A stretch of 64,000 nucleotides of DNA, from positions 224,427 through 288,426 of the forward strand of contig JADKFA010000046.1 in NCBI GenBank assembly GCA_016717725.1, given 5' to 3'. A program made the position numbers and the translations under genes. Shown in pieces: positions 43,914 through 54,468 of this stretch (the first letter of the stretch is position 1; each line of letters begins with the position of its first letter). This stretch comes from Bacteroidota bacterium. Lineage in GTDB: Bacteria > Bacteroidota > Bacteroidia > AKYH767-A > OLB10. Below the pieces are notes generated by a model. It saw only the letters and a list, made by a program, of their open reading frames with translations. It was not told the origin of the DNA and made no database searches.

Positions 43914-44621
43914 ATGAGTAAGAAGCTCAAAACCCTTTTGGTCGTTTTTGATAACGAAATTAAGGCATATGAAATTCCGGCATTTAGAGGAGCCATCATT
44001 AAAAAAGTGGGGTTTGAGAATATGCTATTTCATAATCACAAAGAAGATGGTTCAGTGATTTATCAATATCCATTTATTCAATATAAAGAAATATATGGAA
44101 AACCAGCTATATATTGTATTGACGATGGAGTAGACGAAATTCACAAGGTTTTTAGTCAAAGGGATTGGTCTATGGGAGTTGGTGATAGAAGATTAAATTT
44201 GAAAATTGACAAACTAGATTTGAGACAAATCGATGTGCAGGTTTGGCAAAAACAGTTCAAATACAAAATCAGACAATGGGTTGCATTAAATACCGAAAAT
44301 TTTTCCAAATATCGGCTACTTGAAAGTGCCGAGCAAAAGAAACTCTTTCTAGCTCAAATTTTAAAAGGGAACATTTTGTCAATGGCAAAGGGTATTGAAT
44401 GGACAATTGATAAACCAATGAATTTAGAAATTGAAAAAATTACTCGAGAAGGAAACGCTATCCTAAAAAAGGTGCGGGTTTCCACCTTTGACTTAGTTTT
44501 TAATTCCAACGTTTTCCTTCCCGATCATATTGGATTAGGAAAAAGTGTAACGTTAGGTTACGGATGTGTAAGACCTTACAGAGATAAAATTATTGAAAAT
44601 GAAGATGTCGAAAGAGCGTAA
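43914..44621 (+). CDS. cas6: CRISPR-associated endoribonuclease Cas6
   Basis: 235 residues resembling the Cas6 form of Bacteroidota. The start is KTLLVVFDNEIKAYEIPAFR, with a first ferredoxin-like domain (FRGAIIKKVG). A second RAMP-like domain carries the C-terminal glycine-rich signature LPDHIGLGKSVTLGYGCVRP. Cas6 cuts the CRISPR precursor within its repeats, leaving crRNAs with a short 5' handle (here probably ATTAAGAC). A catalytic His cannot be assigned with certainty, HNHKEDGS being one candidate. It is first in the operon and its stop overlaps the cas10 start. Confidence 0.8.
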   Translation: MSKKLKTLLVVFDNEIKAYEIPAFRGAIIKKVGFENMLFHNHKEDGSVIYQYPFIQYKEIYGKPAIYCIDDGVDEIHKVFSQRDWSMGVGDRRLNLKIDKLDLRQIDVQVWQKQFKYKIRQWVALNTENFSKYRLLESAEQKKLFLAQILKGNILSMAKGIEWTIDKPMNLEIEKITREGNAILKKVRVSTFDLVFNSNVFLPDHIGLGKSVTLGYGCVRPYRDKIIENEDVERA

Positions 44622-47091
44622 TATAATATACTTAGCAGGCCTTTTACATGATATAGGCAAATTTTACCAGCTGGCTGATAAGAATGGGCATAAAAAGTTA
44701 GAACAACTAAATTCTAATATTAAAATGCTTGAAGCAAAACTATGTCCGTTAGACAATGGTGTAAACTTCAATGAGCATATTTTATGGACAGCACAGTTTT
44801 TAGATGAGCATAAAATCGTTTTCACAAAGCTATTTGGTGAAAGCACGGATGAGTTTATTAATGTAGCTATCTCCTATCGAAAGCCCGAAAATAATATTCT
44901 ACATCAAATCATACACAAAGCTTTTTTATTTTCATCTTCATTTGACAGCACATCATCTGGTGCAAGAAAAACGAATAAACTTGTTCCTCTATTGGGAACT
45001 ATAGGTAAAAATAGTAATGAATGCAATGAACACATTCCTATAGAAGAAGCAAGCCTAAGCAAATCAAACTTTCCAACAGCAAATTCAAAATCTGATAGTG
45101 GAGAGTATATGAAATTATGGGAGAATTTTGTTCTGAATTTAAAACATTACCCTTTTCGTCTTTCGACTCATTTACAATTTCGCTCACTTCACTTTTATTA
45201 AGATACACCTCTTGTATCCCGTCTGGTACAAATTTGCAAAATGACATCTCGCTTTATGATCACCTGAATAGTACTGCTGCTTACGCAATCTGTCTCTATG
45301 ATTATGTAAAAGGAGAGAACAAAGACATATTATCGTTGACCGACAATGACGATGTCTTTCTATTGATTGGAGGAGATGTATCTGGCATTCAAAATTTTAT
45401 TTATGATATAATTAGTAAAGGTGCTGCAAAAAACTTGAAGGGTCGATCCTTTTATTTGCAATTATTGGTAGATACCATAATTCATGATTTATTAGTAGAA
45501 TTAGCATTGCCAAATAATTGTGTCGTCTATGCTTCTGGGGGAGGATTCTATATTCTTGCACCCAATTTGGGTCATACAATAAATAAGATAAAAGAGTTAA
45601 GACATAAAATTTCTAAGGGACTTTTTGAACAACATGGAACAGCGTTAGCCATTTCAATGGCAACACAAACTATCAAAATAAACGACCTAAAACAAAATAA
45701 CCTACCAACAGTGTGGAGAGAGTTATCATTAAGTCTTGGAATTGGTAAAAGCACTAAGTTTTTTGACCTTATTGCTGAAAATCCCGCACTATTCTTTAAT
45801 CCAGCTGCATTTGATAATTCGCTAAAACGAGACGCTATTTCTGGAACAACCATTCAAGGAACATTTGTAAATCTTGAAGAAACGGAAAGTAAGGACGACA
45901 AGAGCAATCAAATTTTTCTTGATGAAAGCAATAATGTACTCCTAGAATTAGGGAAAAAATTAAAAACTGCGGATTATTTAATATTAAGCAACAATGTTAT
46001 TCCAGAATGGAAGGACCTTGAAATTTTCCGAATTAATCCTCTAAAAAATAATACTACATGGTATCTTTTAAGTGAAGAAAAATTATTAAAATTTAAAGAC
46101 AAGATAAAAAAGTACATCCCAACCTATTATTGTGTCGCGACTCAATGATTTTTCAGGTACACATATGAAATATTTTGGAGCAGATTCGGCCTATAGAAAT
46201 ACTTTGTACGGCGGCAATCAATATCCATCCAAATCGAATGGAGAACCTAAAACATTCGACGAGCTCTGTGGAGATACAACCGGAAGCCTACGCAGACTTG
46301 GCGTTTTAAGAATGGATGTTGATAATTTGGGTAAACTTTTTATTAATGGATTTACACAGGGCAATAGTAGTTTGTCAAGGTATAGTTCCCTGAGTCGAAA
46401 TCTTGACTTTTTCTTTAAAGGTTACTTGAACAAAATTTGGGAAGGCGACCAACGTTTAAATGAAAAAACATCGATCATTTATGCAGGAGGAGACGATTTG
46501 TTTATTGTTGGCCACTGGAATGAGACAATTCGATTTGCCAAATTAATTCGTGAGGAATTTAAAAAATGGACTTGCAACAATCCGAATTTAAGTATATCAG
46601 GGGGCGTTGCTATAGTAAGTAAAAAATTCCCAATTGCTAAAGGGGCACTATTGGCTGGAGACGCAGAGGATATGGCCAAAGATCATACTTACCAAACTCA
46701 CTCGAAAAACACCTTTACATTTATGGATATTCCGCTTCATTGGGAATATGAATTACCTTATGTAGAAAAACTAAAAGACGAGTTGATTTCTAAAATTGGA
46801 ACTCAAAAAGAAATTAGCAAAGGCTTTATTAATAAAATAGCAACGCTTCATTTTTTATCAACTGAACAAGAAAAAAAAGGAGCTAATCAAAGTTGGAAAT
46901 GGATGATGGCTTACGATTTTGCGCGGGCAATTAAAGAGCTAAAAAATGATGACGTGAAGGATTTTCTTCAGACCTTAAAAGTTGATACATTCGCTAATAC
47001 TATTGATGGAAAGAAAAATTTATCAAAACACTCTACGCTTAGTTTGTACAATCTTGCTGCCCGATGGGCAGAATTAATAATACGTGAATAA
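44605..47091 (+). CDS. cas10: Cas10/Csm1 with HD nuclease and GGDD cyclase motifs, two frameshifts
   Basis: The large subunit of the type III-A effector. Part 1 (from ATG 44605) has the HD motif YLAGLLHDIGKFYQL. The reading frame then changes near 45130-45180 to give LLLRYTSCIPSGTNLQNDIS and LLIGGDVSGIQNFIYDI. It changes again near 46130-46147 into FSGTHMKYFGADS, LGVLRMDVDNLGKLF and SIIYAGGDDLFIVGHW. HD suggests single-strand DNA cleavage and GGDD synthesis of cyclic oligoadenylates. All landmarks of about 820 residues are present, so the two single-base breaks are probably sequence errors. It overlaps cas6 and precedes csm2. Confidence 0.88.
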
Positions 47092-47108
47092 CTATAAAAA
47101 TAATTAAA

Positions 47109-47510
47109 ATGGATTTTAAAAAAGAATGGATTACACATCGCCTCGACAATGATGCCATTTCCTTCACTAATGAATTTGGACAAATACTGGTAGATAAGAA
47201 ATTTACCACTTCTCAAATTCGCAATTATTTTGGTGAGGTACGTCGTATTCAGATGAAAGGGCTAAGCGATTCCTTGCAAGAATTTCATTTGTTGAAACCA
47301 AAACTTGCTTACGCTGCGAAAAGAGCTAAAGACAAATCGGGCAACAGAAATGAAGAAACCGGGGCCGAAAAATTTAAACACGTAATGGATTCTGCTCACT
47401 CTGCAGTTGATTGTGACAAAGAAAATGCTGGAAATAGATTTAAAAACTTCTGCGATTTTTTAGAATCGATTTTAGCTTATCATAAATTTCACGGAGGAAG
47501 AGATAATTAA
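47109..47510 (+). CDS. csm2: Type III-A small subunit Csm2
   Basis: 133 residues, helical, the length of Csm2 (small subunit along the crRNA-target duplex). FTTSQIRNYFGEVRRIQ is the most recognisable segment, with LKPKLAYAAKRAKD in the middle and FCDFLESILAYHKFHGG at the end. It lies between cas10 and csm3, the usual order. Confidence 0.88.
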   Translation: MDFKKEWITHRLDNDAISFTNEFGQILVDKKFTTSQIRNYFGEVRRIQMKGLSDSLQEFHLLKPKLAYAAKRAKDKSGNRNEETGAEKFKHVMDSAHSAVDCDKENAGNRFKNFCDFLESILAYHKFHGGRDN

Positions 47511-47525
47511 TCAAAAACAGAAAAA

Positions 47526-48218
47526 ATGAAAAAACTCGAAAAGAAAATATTGATCACCGGAACCATTGAGGCAGTATCCGGTATTATGATTGGAGGTTCC
47601 AATAATTCTATGTCTATTGGTTTACCGGACAAAATGGTCATTAGGAACCCAATGGATAATAAGCCCTATATTCCAGGAAGTACCATTAAAGGAAAAATGA
47701 GATCATTACTTGAACTTAGTTATGGTTATGTAAAAGCTGTAAATATGGGAAAAGTAAAAAATGGACCAGCTGATGATCCCAACTTTATTACCACCGTTTT
47801 ATTTGGAAATTCAATTGGAGACACACAACAACAACCTTCAAGAATAATCTGCAGAGATGCTAAACTCTTGAATGGAGATGAAATCGTAAATACAGACCTC
47901 CCCTTTACTGAAGCGAAAACAGAAGTAGTTATTGATCGTATTACTTCGGCTGCTATGCCACGCACCATGGAACGTGTGCCCGCCGGTGCTATTTTTAATC
48001 TTGAATTAGTTCTAAATGTTTTTACTGAAGATAAATTCAATTCAAAAGAATTGTTAGATCTTATCTATAAAGGGATGAGTCTGATTCAAGATGACTATTT
48101 AGGCGGAGGAGGCTCTCGTGGTAATGGCAGGGTGTCTTTAAGATCAATAAAATTGTTGAACGACAATACGGCGAACAAGCCGGGGAGAAACAAATCACTG
48201 AAATTCCAGCTCATCTAA
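47526..48218 (+). CDS. csm3: Csm3, backbone RAMP subunit with target-RNA cleavage Asp
   Basis: 230 residues, one RAMP fold. IMIGGSNNSMSIGLPDKMVI contains the Asp (residue 35) at the position of the catalytic Asp of Streptococcus Csm3 (Asp33), so cleavage of bound target RNA every six nucleotides is expected. PYIPGSTIKGKMRSLLE is the conserved PGSSLKGK motif, and LGGGGSRGNGRVSL the glycine-rich loop. Several copies form the filament that holds the crRNA. It starts 16 nt after csm2. Confidence 0.93.
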   Translation: MKKLEKKILITGTIEAVSGIMIGGSNNSMSIGLPDKMVIRNPMDNKPYIPGSTIKGKMRSLLELSYGYVKAVNMGKVKNGPADDPNFITTVLFGNSIGDTQQQPSRIICRDAKLLNGDEIVNTDLPFTEAKTEVVIDRITSAAMPRTMERVPAGAIFNLELVLNVFTEDKFNSKELLDLIYKGMSLIQDDYLGGGGSRGNGRVSLRSIKLLNDNTANKPGRNKSLKFQLI

Positions 48219-48229
48219 AATAAACACCT

Positions 48230-49207
48230 GTGGAAAAAGAGTTTTCAGTATTTAAATTTCATTTTAATTCCCCGCTTCATTTAAGCAGAGGAAGGGGTGA
48301 CTATGACAGTAGCGAAAGTATATTGCATTCCGATACCATCATCGCTGCACTCATGGTTGCATATAAAAATATATATCAAGATGACGAAAAGGAGTTTTTC
48401 GAAACTTTGATAATTTCATCTGCTTTTCCATTTTTTGACAATGAATACTTTTTTCCGAAGCCCTTTCTAAAAATGCCTGCTTTTGAAAATGAAGACTCAT
48501 TATCTATAGCAAAAAAATATAAGAAGATTAACTGGTTATCTCAATCACACTTTGAAAATGTGATTAATAATACAGGGCTACTATGGAAGGAAAATGATAT
48601 CGTCTTTAATTCATCATTTATTTCTGCGAATGCGAACAGCTTACGCAAAGCGCAGTTTTGGATGAATGAAATTCAGCAACGCGTTCAAATTCCTAATTCG
48701 GGTGATGGCACTAAGCCATATTACATTGAAAGAATTCGCTTTCACGAAAATGGGGGATTGTATTTCTTGATTGACGGAAATACAGAAGCTATTCAAAAAA
48801 TTAATTCATGCATGGAATGGTTGGGCGACCAAGGAATAGGTACTGACAAATCAGTTGGAAATGGTCAGTTTAACCCATCGCTTGAAAAAATGAAATTGAA
48901 ACTCCCAGCATCTGATTCTGGAATACTACTTTCTCTTTATTGCCCAAATGAAGAAGAACGAAATGATGGGTTTCTTGAAAATGCTAAATATAACATCATC
49001 AAACGTGGTGGGTACATAGCTAGTGCTAGTGATGAAAGCAATATTACACTTCAAAAAAAATCTATATTTATGTTTACCGAAGGCTCGGTCTTTCCTCAAT
49101 TCCTTAAACGCAAAGGATCTATTGTAGATTTAAATCCTGATGCAAATATTGTGAAACATCCTGTGTGGAGAGATGGGCGTTCGTTTTTTATTCCTATAAA
49201 CCTTTAA
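48230..49207 (+). CDS. csm4: Csm4, crRNA 5'-handle-binding RAMP subunit
   Basis: 325 residues of the Csm4 family. The start, GTG 48230, opens EFSVFKFHFNSPLHLSRGRG and continues ESILHSDTIIAALMVAYKN, the N-terminal signature. MEWLGDQGIGTDKSVGNGQF is the glycine-rich loop of the second RAMP domain. Csm4 caps the complex at the 5' handle and contacts Cas10. The gene lies 12 nt after csm3; the protein ends NL at 49207 with csm5 10 nt later. The frame is intact. Confidence 0.9.
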   Translation: MEKEFSVFKFHFNSPLHLSRGRGDYDSSESILHSDTIIAALMVAYKNIYQDDEKEFFETLIISSAFPFFDNEYFFPKPFLKMPAFENEDSLSIAKKYKKINWLSQSHFENVINNTGLLWKENDIVFNSSFISANANSLRKAQFWMNEIQQRVQIPNSGDGTKPYYIERIRFHENGGLYFLIDGNTEAIQKINSCMEWLGDQGIGTDKSVGNGQFNPSLEKMKLKLPASDSGILLSLYCPNEEERNDGFLENAKYNIIKRGGYIASASDESNITLQKKSIFMFTEGSVFPQFLKRKGSIVDLNPDANIVKHPVWRDGRSFFIPINL

Positions 49208-49217
49208 CGATTTAGTC

Positions 49218-50697
49218 ATGAAATTATTAGTTATAGAAACCTTAAGTCCGGTTCATATTGGCAGTGGTCGTCAACTTATGGGAGGCATTGAATATCTTTA
49301 TATGAGTAAAGAAGATTCTATTGCTGTTCTTGACGATAAAAAAATACTGAATCTATTGGGCAAAGAACGATTAGATAAATGGATTGCAATTATTAATCAA
49401 AATGGAAGTGTTTTGGAATTGTTAAATAATGTAGATCCTGCTTTGAACTCTTCAAAAATTGCATTACGAAATGTGGGATGTGGAATAAATCGTCCGCAAC
49501 AACAAAACTCCATTCGTGAACACCTCTTGGCTGGAAACATGAAGCCTACCATTCCAGGCTCTTCTCTTAAAGGATGTATACGCACTGCTTGGTTTAGAAA
49601 AGAAGTTTTAAAAATTGCTAAAATTGACAAAACGAAGATGGGTAAAACCAGCTTCAACTCGAAAATACGAAAAGAGGATTTTAAATGGAACCAGAAACAA
49701 CTGAACGAAGAATTAATCGGAAAGATCCTAACCATGATGTGTTCGACTTTTACGATTGGACGACTATATGTTTGAAGAAACTATATGTTTAAAAGCTGGA
49801 AACGCTCAATCAAAAAGGGAGCAAGTGGGAAATGAAAGAATCGGTTAGCCAATTTATCGAATGCATTCCTCAAGGATCAGTTAGTACAGGGAGATTAAAT
49901 ATTGCAGAAGATCTAAAGAAAAATATTATCAAATCTCAAAACCGTTTACCTGGCGACATTACTTTCACCTTGGAAGCTCTTTTTGAAGCAGTGAATAAAC
50001 AAACGCTCGCTCTTCTTGAAAAAGAAATTAAATTATGGAGTCCGAGGGAAACTGATTTGCCTAAAGAGTCTCAATATTTTCTTGAAGAACTTAAAAGACT
50101 AAGAGAGGAAGCAATTGAAGCGAGTGGTGAAAAGCATACCGCAATTGCTCGACTCGGATTTGCAACCGGTTTTGATTCTATTACCGGTGGATGGCAATCA
50201 GAAAAATTAAGCACGGCATCTATGAATGAGCTCGCCAATGCAGTACGTCGCAAGGATTATGGAGATATGCCCTTTCCAAAATCCAGACGCATTGTTATAA
50301 TGGCACTCCAGTAGGATTTATTCGACTAACCTTAATGGATGCTGAAGAAGCAAAATCATATCAATTAAAATTAAATGAAAAAATATTAGAAAAACAGAAA
50401 TTAGCTCTCGAAGAAAAAACTCAAAAAGAAGCTGAAGAGTTAAAAAGAAAAGAAGAAGCAAGAAAGCCTATTCCATTTATTGGTATTTTAAATACAAAAA
50501 AAACTATTTTGGAAGGAGAAGTCATGGATGTAAAAAATGGAAAAGGAATTGTTCGTTTTGTTGTGAATGACCAGAGCATAGACGCCTTGATGAACGGATT
50601 AAATAATCCAGATATTGGCTCCATTGTTATTTGTACTATTCCTCAATTATCTGGAGGAAAAATTAAAGAAGTGAATTTCAAAGGATATAAAAAATGA
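49218..50697 (+). CDS. csm5: Csm5 with a C-terminal coiled-coil and beta-barrel-like extension, three frameshifts
   Basis: The N-terminus MKLLVIETLSPVHIGSGR and MKPTIPGSSLKGCIRTAWF are Csm5 hallmarks. The frame breaks near 49722 (giving KDPNHDVF), again near 49780-49825 (KAGNAQSK, then SVSQFIECIPQGSVSTGRL), and near 50297. From there, continuing in the third frame gives YNGTPVGFIRLTLMDAEEAK, the expected Csm5 end, and flows into a 35-residue charged helix and a beta-rich domain (TILEGEVMDVKNGKGIVRFV, IGSIVICTIPQLS). The extension could instead be a separate 120-residue protein starting at 50335. Total about 490 residues. It overlaps csm6 by 4 nt. Confidence 0.75.
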
Positions 50698-52130
50698 AAA
50701 AAGCTGGACTCTTTCTTACCATTGGAACCCGAGACTTACAGCTAAAAGAAAAAAATGAAGCACTCGATCTACAGTATCACGAAGAAACCGATAGTTATAG
50801 TTTAAAAAATCCGAGGAGTATAGGATCTTTTTTAAATAAATCAGATCAACCGAAAGCACTATTAGATTTTCTTCAATATCCCATAATTAAACCAGCTATC
50901 GATTATGTGATTAAACAAGGTTTTCAAATTAATTGGATTGTATTCGTAGTAACGAATCAGGTAGACGCTCCTGAAAAATTCAACAAATTCGATACATTTT
51001 TTTATGGTATATTATTGGAGCAATTAATTAAAAGAGATTATTCAACTTATCTTAGTGCCAATAGTGAATTTGTAAATTTGCCAGTGGAGCGTAGTATTGT
51101 TTACCTCGATAGCATGTATGATTTTTTTAATGATTATTTTAAAAAGGATAATCATTTCAAAGCCTTTCAGGATACCGACAAGATTTTTTACCTTGGACAA
51201 GGAGGAGTGGATGCATTAAACACTGGACTTCTCTTAAATCTCATTGAATATTTCCCCAATTTAGTTCAACTACAAAAAAGTTCTGGTTCTGAGTTAGCCA
51301 TCCCATTGGTATTTACAGATAAATTTAGAAAGGGGCTACGCATTAAACAATATATAAACAGCATATCACAAGCTTTAAAACAATACGATTATAGCCTGTC
51401 TAAAACCATAGTAAACAAAGGAAGCGTGGAATTTTATTTGAGCGTATTCGCACTTTCACGTATCCATCTCGATTTTAGTTCAGCCATAAATCATTTACAA
51501 CAGCTTTATATTCTTGATCTCAATAACCGCGATAAACTTATGGAGTGGGAACAAGAAATAACCAGTACAAATGCGGGTTTCAATATCCAAAAGGAGTTGT
51601 TCATGTCGGCCATGATTCAATTTAAGCAAGGAGCTTATTCCGACTATTTGTGGCGACTGTTTACTTTAGAAGAAAACCTTCTCAAGCCTCAACTCGAGCA
51701 GAAACTCAATGGTAAAATAGAGTATAACACCAAAACAAATCATGCTTCTTGGGCAATGCTTATTGAGAAAAATGAGGAACTAAAGAAATATTTAACCGAT
51801 TTACACATAGGACCTGGCTTTAAGCTGAACTATAGTACGCCAAATAGAGTTGTATTCCGTCAAATCTATAACTATTATTTTCCGGAGAACTCAGCTGATA
51901 GGCCAGAGAATATGACTCGAATTTTAGACTCTTTATCTGCATTAAGCGGCCTAAGAAATGACATTGCACATAGCATGAAAGGCATCGCTTTAGATGAAAT
52001 TAATAAGAAGCTTTTGGGAAAGGCAGAAGACCTTAATTCTTTACTTTATGATTATTTCGAATTGGAAAACGAAAAACTTCCGCCCTATGATTCAATCAAT
52101 GAAATGATTCGAAACGAAGTGATTAAATAA
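50694..52130 (+). CDS. csm6: Csm6, CARF-HEPN ribonuclease
   Basis: 478 residues, no frame break. An N-terminal CARF domain (KKAGLFLTIGTRDLQL, and IFYLGQGGVDALNTGLLLN at 164-182) binds cyclic oligoadenylate made by Cas10. The C-terminal HEPN domain has the RxxxxH ribonuclease motif in LSGLRNDIAHSM (Arg421, His426). When activated such proteins degrade RNA indiscriminately and slow phage growth. It overlaps csm5 (ATGA) and ends the first transcription unit. Confidence 0.85.
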   Translation: MKKAGLFLTIGTRDLQLKEKNEALDLQYHEETDSYSLKNPRSIGSFLNKSDQPKALLDFLQYPIIKPAIDYVIKQGFQINWIVFVVTNQVDAPEKFNKFDTFFYGILLEQLIKRDYSTYLSANSEFVNLPVERSIVYLDSMYDFFNDYFKKDNHFKAFQDTDKIFYLGQGGVDALNTGLLLNLIEYFPNLVQLQKSSGSELAIPLVFTDKFRKGLRIKQYINSISQALKQYDYSLSKTIVNKGSVEFYLSVFALSRIHLDFSSAINHLQQLYILDLNNRDKLMEWEQEITSTNAGFNIQKELFMSAMIQFKQGAYSDYLWRLFTLEENLLKPQLEQKLNGKIEYNTKTNHASWAMLIEKNEELKKYLTDLHIGPGFKLNYSTPNRVVFRQIYNYYFPENSADRPENMTRILDSLSALSGLRNDIAHSMKGIALDEINKKLLGKAEDLNSLLYDYFELENEKLPPYDSINEMIRNEVIK

Positions 52131-52171
52131 TATTATTAGCTCTTTCTAACTATTTTTTCCATTTTTTTTTC

Positions 52172-52208
52172 CATTGCAAATAGGTTGCAATGTGGGGCGG
52201 TTCTTTTG
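52172..52208 (+). promoter_or_regulatory. Operator/promoter of the membrane/vWA module (copy 2 of 3)
   Basis: Perfect 8-bp arms CATTGCAA and TTGCAATG around an ATAGG spacer (52172-52192). The -7 box TTCTTTTG (52201-52208) has its TTTG exactly 15 nt after TTGCA, the same spacing as at cas6. It is followed 40 nt later by an ATG. Confidence 0.7.
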
Positions 52209-52247
52209 CATCATAATTCTGATGTCTAACCTTAAAACTCTGCAACC

Positions 52248-53573
52248 ATGACGACTTTCAACAATCCCATCCGCACCTTATTCTCAAAGAAGAATACTGC
52301 ACCAACCACCGAAAAGGAACTTCTCCTTGCAACGGTAAGTTATCATGCCACCCCTACAGCGAATAGAGAGCCTATACGCATTTTATTAAGTGAGCATGCT
52401 TATGTAGAGGCAGGAATAAGTGAAGGAAGGCCCGAAGCACTTAAAAACGGGCTTCACCATATTACATCAGGTCATTATATAGATAGTCACATGAACGAAG
52501 CTCAACACGATTCTCAAATCGAACAACTTCGACTTCAACGCGAGGACATCCGCAGTAAAAAAAATGAACCTGAAGGGATCCTTACGAATTTACTCCACAA
52601 TATTATTCCCGCTCTTATCCAAAAATAAAAAGGGAAGAAAGAAGAAATTGCCCAATCCAGTTTTCAGGCTGAGGAGCAGGTGCATCAATCAGGTTATAGT
52701 GCTTTAAGATTTTGGATTTTATCACTCACTTTCGCCGGTTTGTCATGTTTCATCTATTTGTTTTATTCCTCAGCCATTTATTCTGCTTTTTTTAGAGATG
52801 TTACCACCGAAATAAACCAAGCTACCGAAAGCAATGACTTTAGTGCTCTTTTCAATACCGTTTTAAATCCCTATGCACTTTTAAGCGGAATACCTGCTGT
52901 TTACCTTGGTCCCTTCCTGTTTTTTGCATTTGCGATCGGATGGTCATTGCTCTATGCGAAACTAAAAGGGAAAAAAGGAATAGAATGGTTAAAGCATGCG
53001 TCCATTTTTACGCTCTTTCTTGGCTTGGCTATAGCAGCTGATTTTTTAATCGCCTGGAAAATAGAATCCTTTAATCACGAATTGAAAACCATGAACGGAT
53101 TAGCCTCTCCCGACTGGAAATTCTATACTGAATTTATGTTTTGGGGTGTCTTTATTCTCGGCTTAGGGAGCTATGTAGTTTGGAAAATGTTAACCGAAGC
53201 TATCATTATCGAAAAAGATAAAGTGAATCCAAAACGCCTTGCACATTTGTTACGCGAAAAGCTTCAGCTAGAAATTACATTGCTTGAAGAAGAGTTGTTG
53301 AAACATAAGGAAGAAGAGCAAAAGCTTTTAACTATCCTTAAAAATTTAAACAATGAACTAAACAAGATTGATATAAAACTAGAGAACATTTACAAGGGCG
53401 TTCCCGATTTAGTACATAGCCAAGATGCCTACTACCGCGGATGGATCAAATACGTATCAAGTCATCCGAATAAAGAATCATTAATTGAAGCATGCGAACA
53501 GGTATATCATGAATTTAAATTAGCAATGACCCCGCGCGAGCATATAGAATTTATTCCAAGGTCGCTCAACTAA
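52248..53573 (+). CDS. Four-helix membrane protein with soluble N-terminal region and coiled coil, type III-associated, one in-frame stop
   Basis: One frame of 442 codons is interrupted only by TAA at 52626-52628. The reading continues KGKKEEIAQSSFQAEEQ directly into the second half, so I treat it as one gene. Residues 1-125 are soluble without a known domain (LLLATVSYHATPTANREPIR). Four membrane helices span about 150-310 (FWILSLTFAGLSCFIYLF, FFAFAIGWSLLYA, TLFLGLAIAADFLIAW, FWGVFILGLGSYVVW). A coiled coil follows (LLEEELLKHKEEEQKLL) and the end is soluble. No family is recognised. It shares the cas6 operator, so a membrane-linked role in the immune response is plausible. The stop is probably an error, but two proteins cannot be excluded. 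Confidence 0.65.
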
Positions 53574-53622
53574 TCATACACGCACTACCTCCTTCATTTT
53601 AACCCTTAAAAAAATAAAAACC

Positions 53623-54468
53623 ATGACGACACATCCAACATTTATCCGCCTCCTATTCCTCATTGTAGTTTCACTATTAATAACTGCAACCGGTTTTGCA
53701 GCTAACAAAAAGCCACAAAACACTGTGATCCTTTTGGATTTATCAGATCGCATCATTCAACCTGGTCAACTTTCAAAAAGACACTGCAATTCTATTATCA
53801 CAATTCCGATTTTTGAAAGAATGCAATGCAACAACTCATCATGACATGTAGAAATCGTTTTAGCGTTGTGATCGCCTCCAGAAAGCAACAGTTTACAAAC
53901 CAATGAAAGTCAAAATTTACTCACCTTAGACCTCTCGTCCTATGCTGCTGCCGAACGGCTAAAAGCTCTTCGAAATTTTTCGCAAGCCTTTCCTCTTGCC
54001 ATTAAAAATTTATACGCAGAAGCTTCAAAGTTCAATAAAAATAAAAACTACAGTGGCAGCGATCTTTGGCGGTATTTTAACGAACAATTGGCGTTTGATT
54101 TAAAAAATGGATTTGACAATAAATTAATAGTACTTACCGATGGCTATTTTGACTTTGAAAATAGCGGGAATAAAATGCGTATTAATAACAGAAGCACTAC
54201 TACTTACTTCTTGAGTGAATTGAAAGGACCTTTTTGGAAAGAAACTGCCATAAAAAACAATTATGGATTGTTAAAAGTCAAAAGCAAGTTTCCGGGGCTG
54301 GCAACGTATGTAGTTGGCTTTTCGCCTAAAAAACAAGATCAACTAGAAATTGACAAATTGGTTTATTTTTGGGAAGAGTGGCTTAAGAGCATGGAGATAA
54401 ATACCATCCATTCCATTCCGTCAAGCACGCCCAACAAAACATTAGCAGCGTTAAATCATTCACCTTAA
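53623..54468 (+). CDS. Secreted von Willebrand factor A-like protein, frameshifted
   Basis: It starts MTTHPTFIRLLFLIV with a signal peptide ending GFAANK. NTVILLDLSDRIIQPGQLSK looks like the first MIDAS strand (DxS). The frame breaks near 53775 (AAAAAGAC, giving KDTAILLSQFRFFE) and again near 53850-53900. It resumes LDLSSYAAAERLKALRNFSQ and reaches KLIVLTDGYFDFEN, whose TDG fits the third MIDAS residue pair. It ends at 54468. I therefore read a vWA-like, divalent-metal-binding domain outside the cytoplasm. It lies 49 nt after the membrane protein under the same operator and is the last gene before the array. The broken frame is probably sequence error. Confidence 0.6.
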
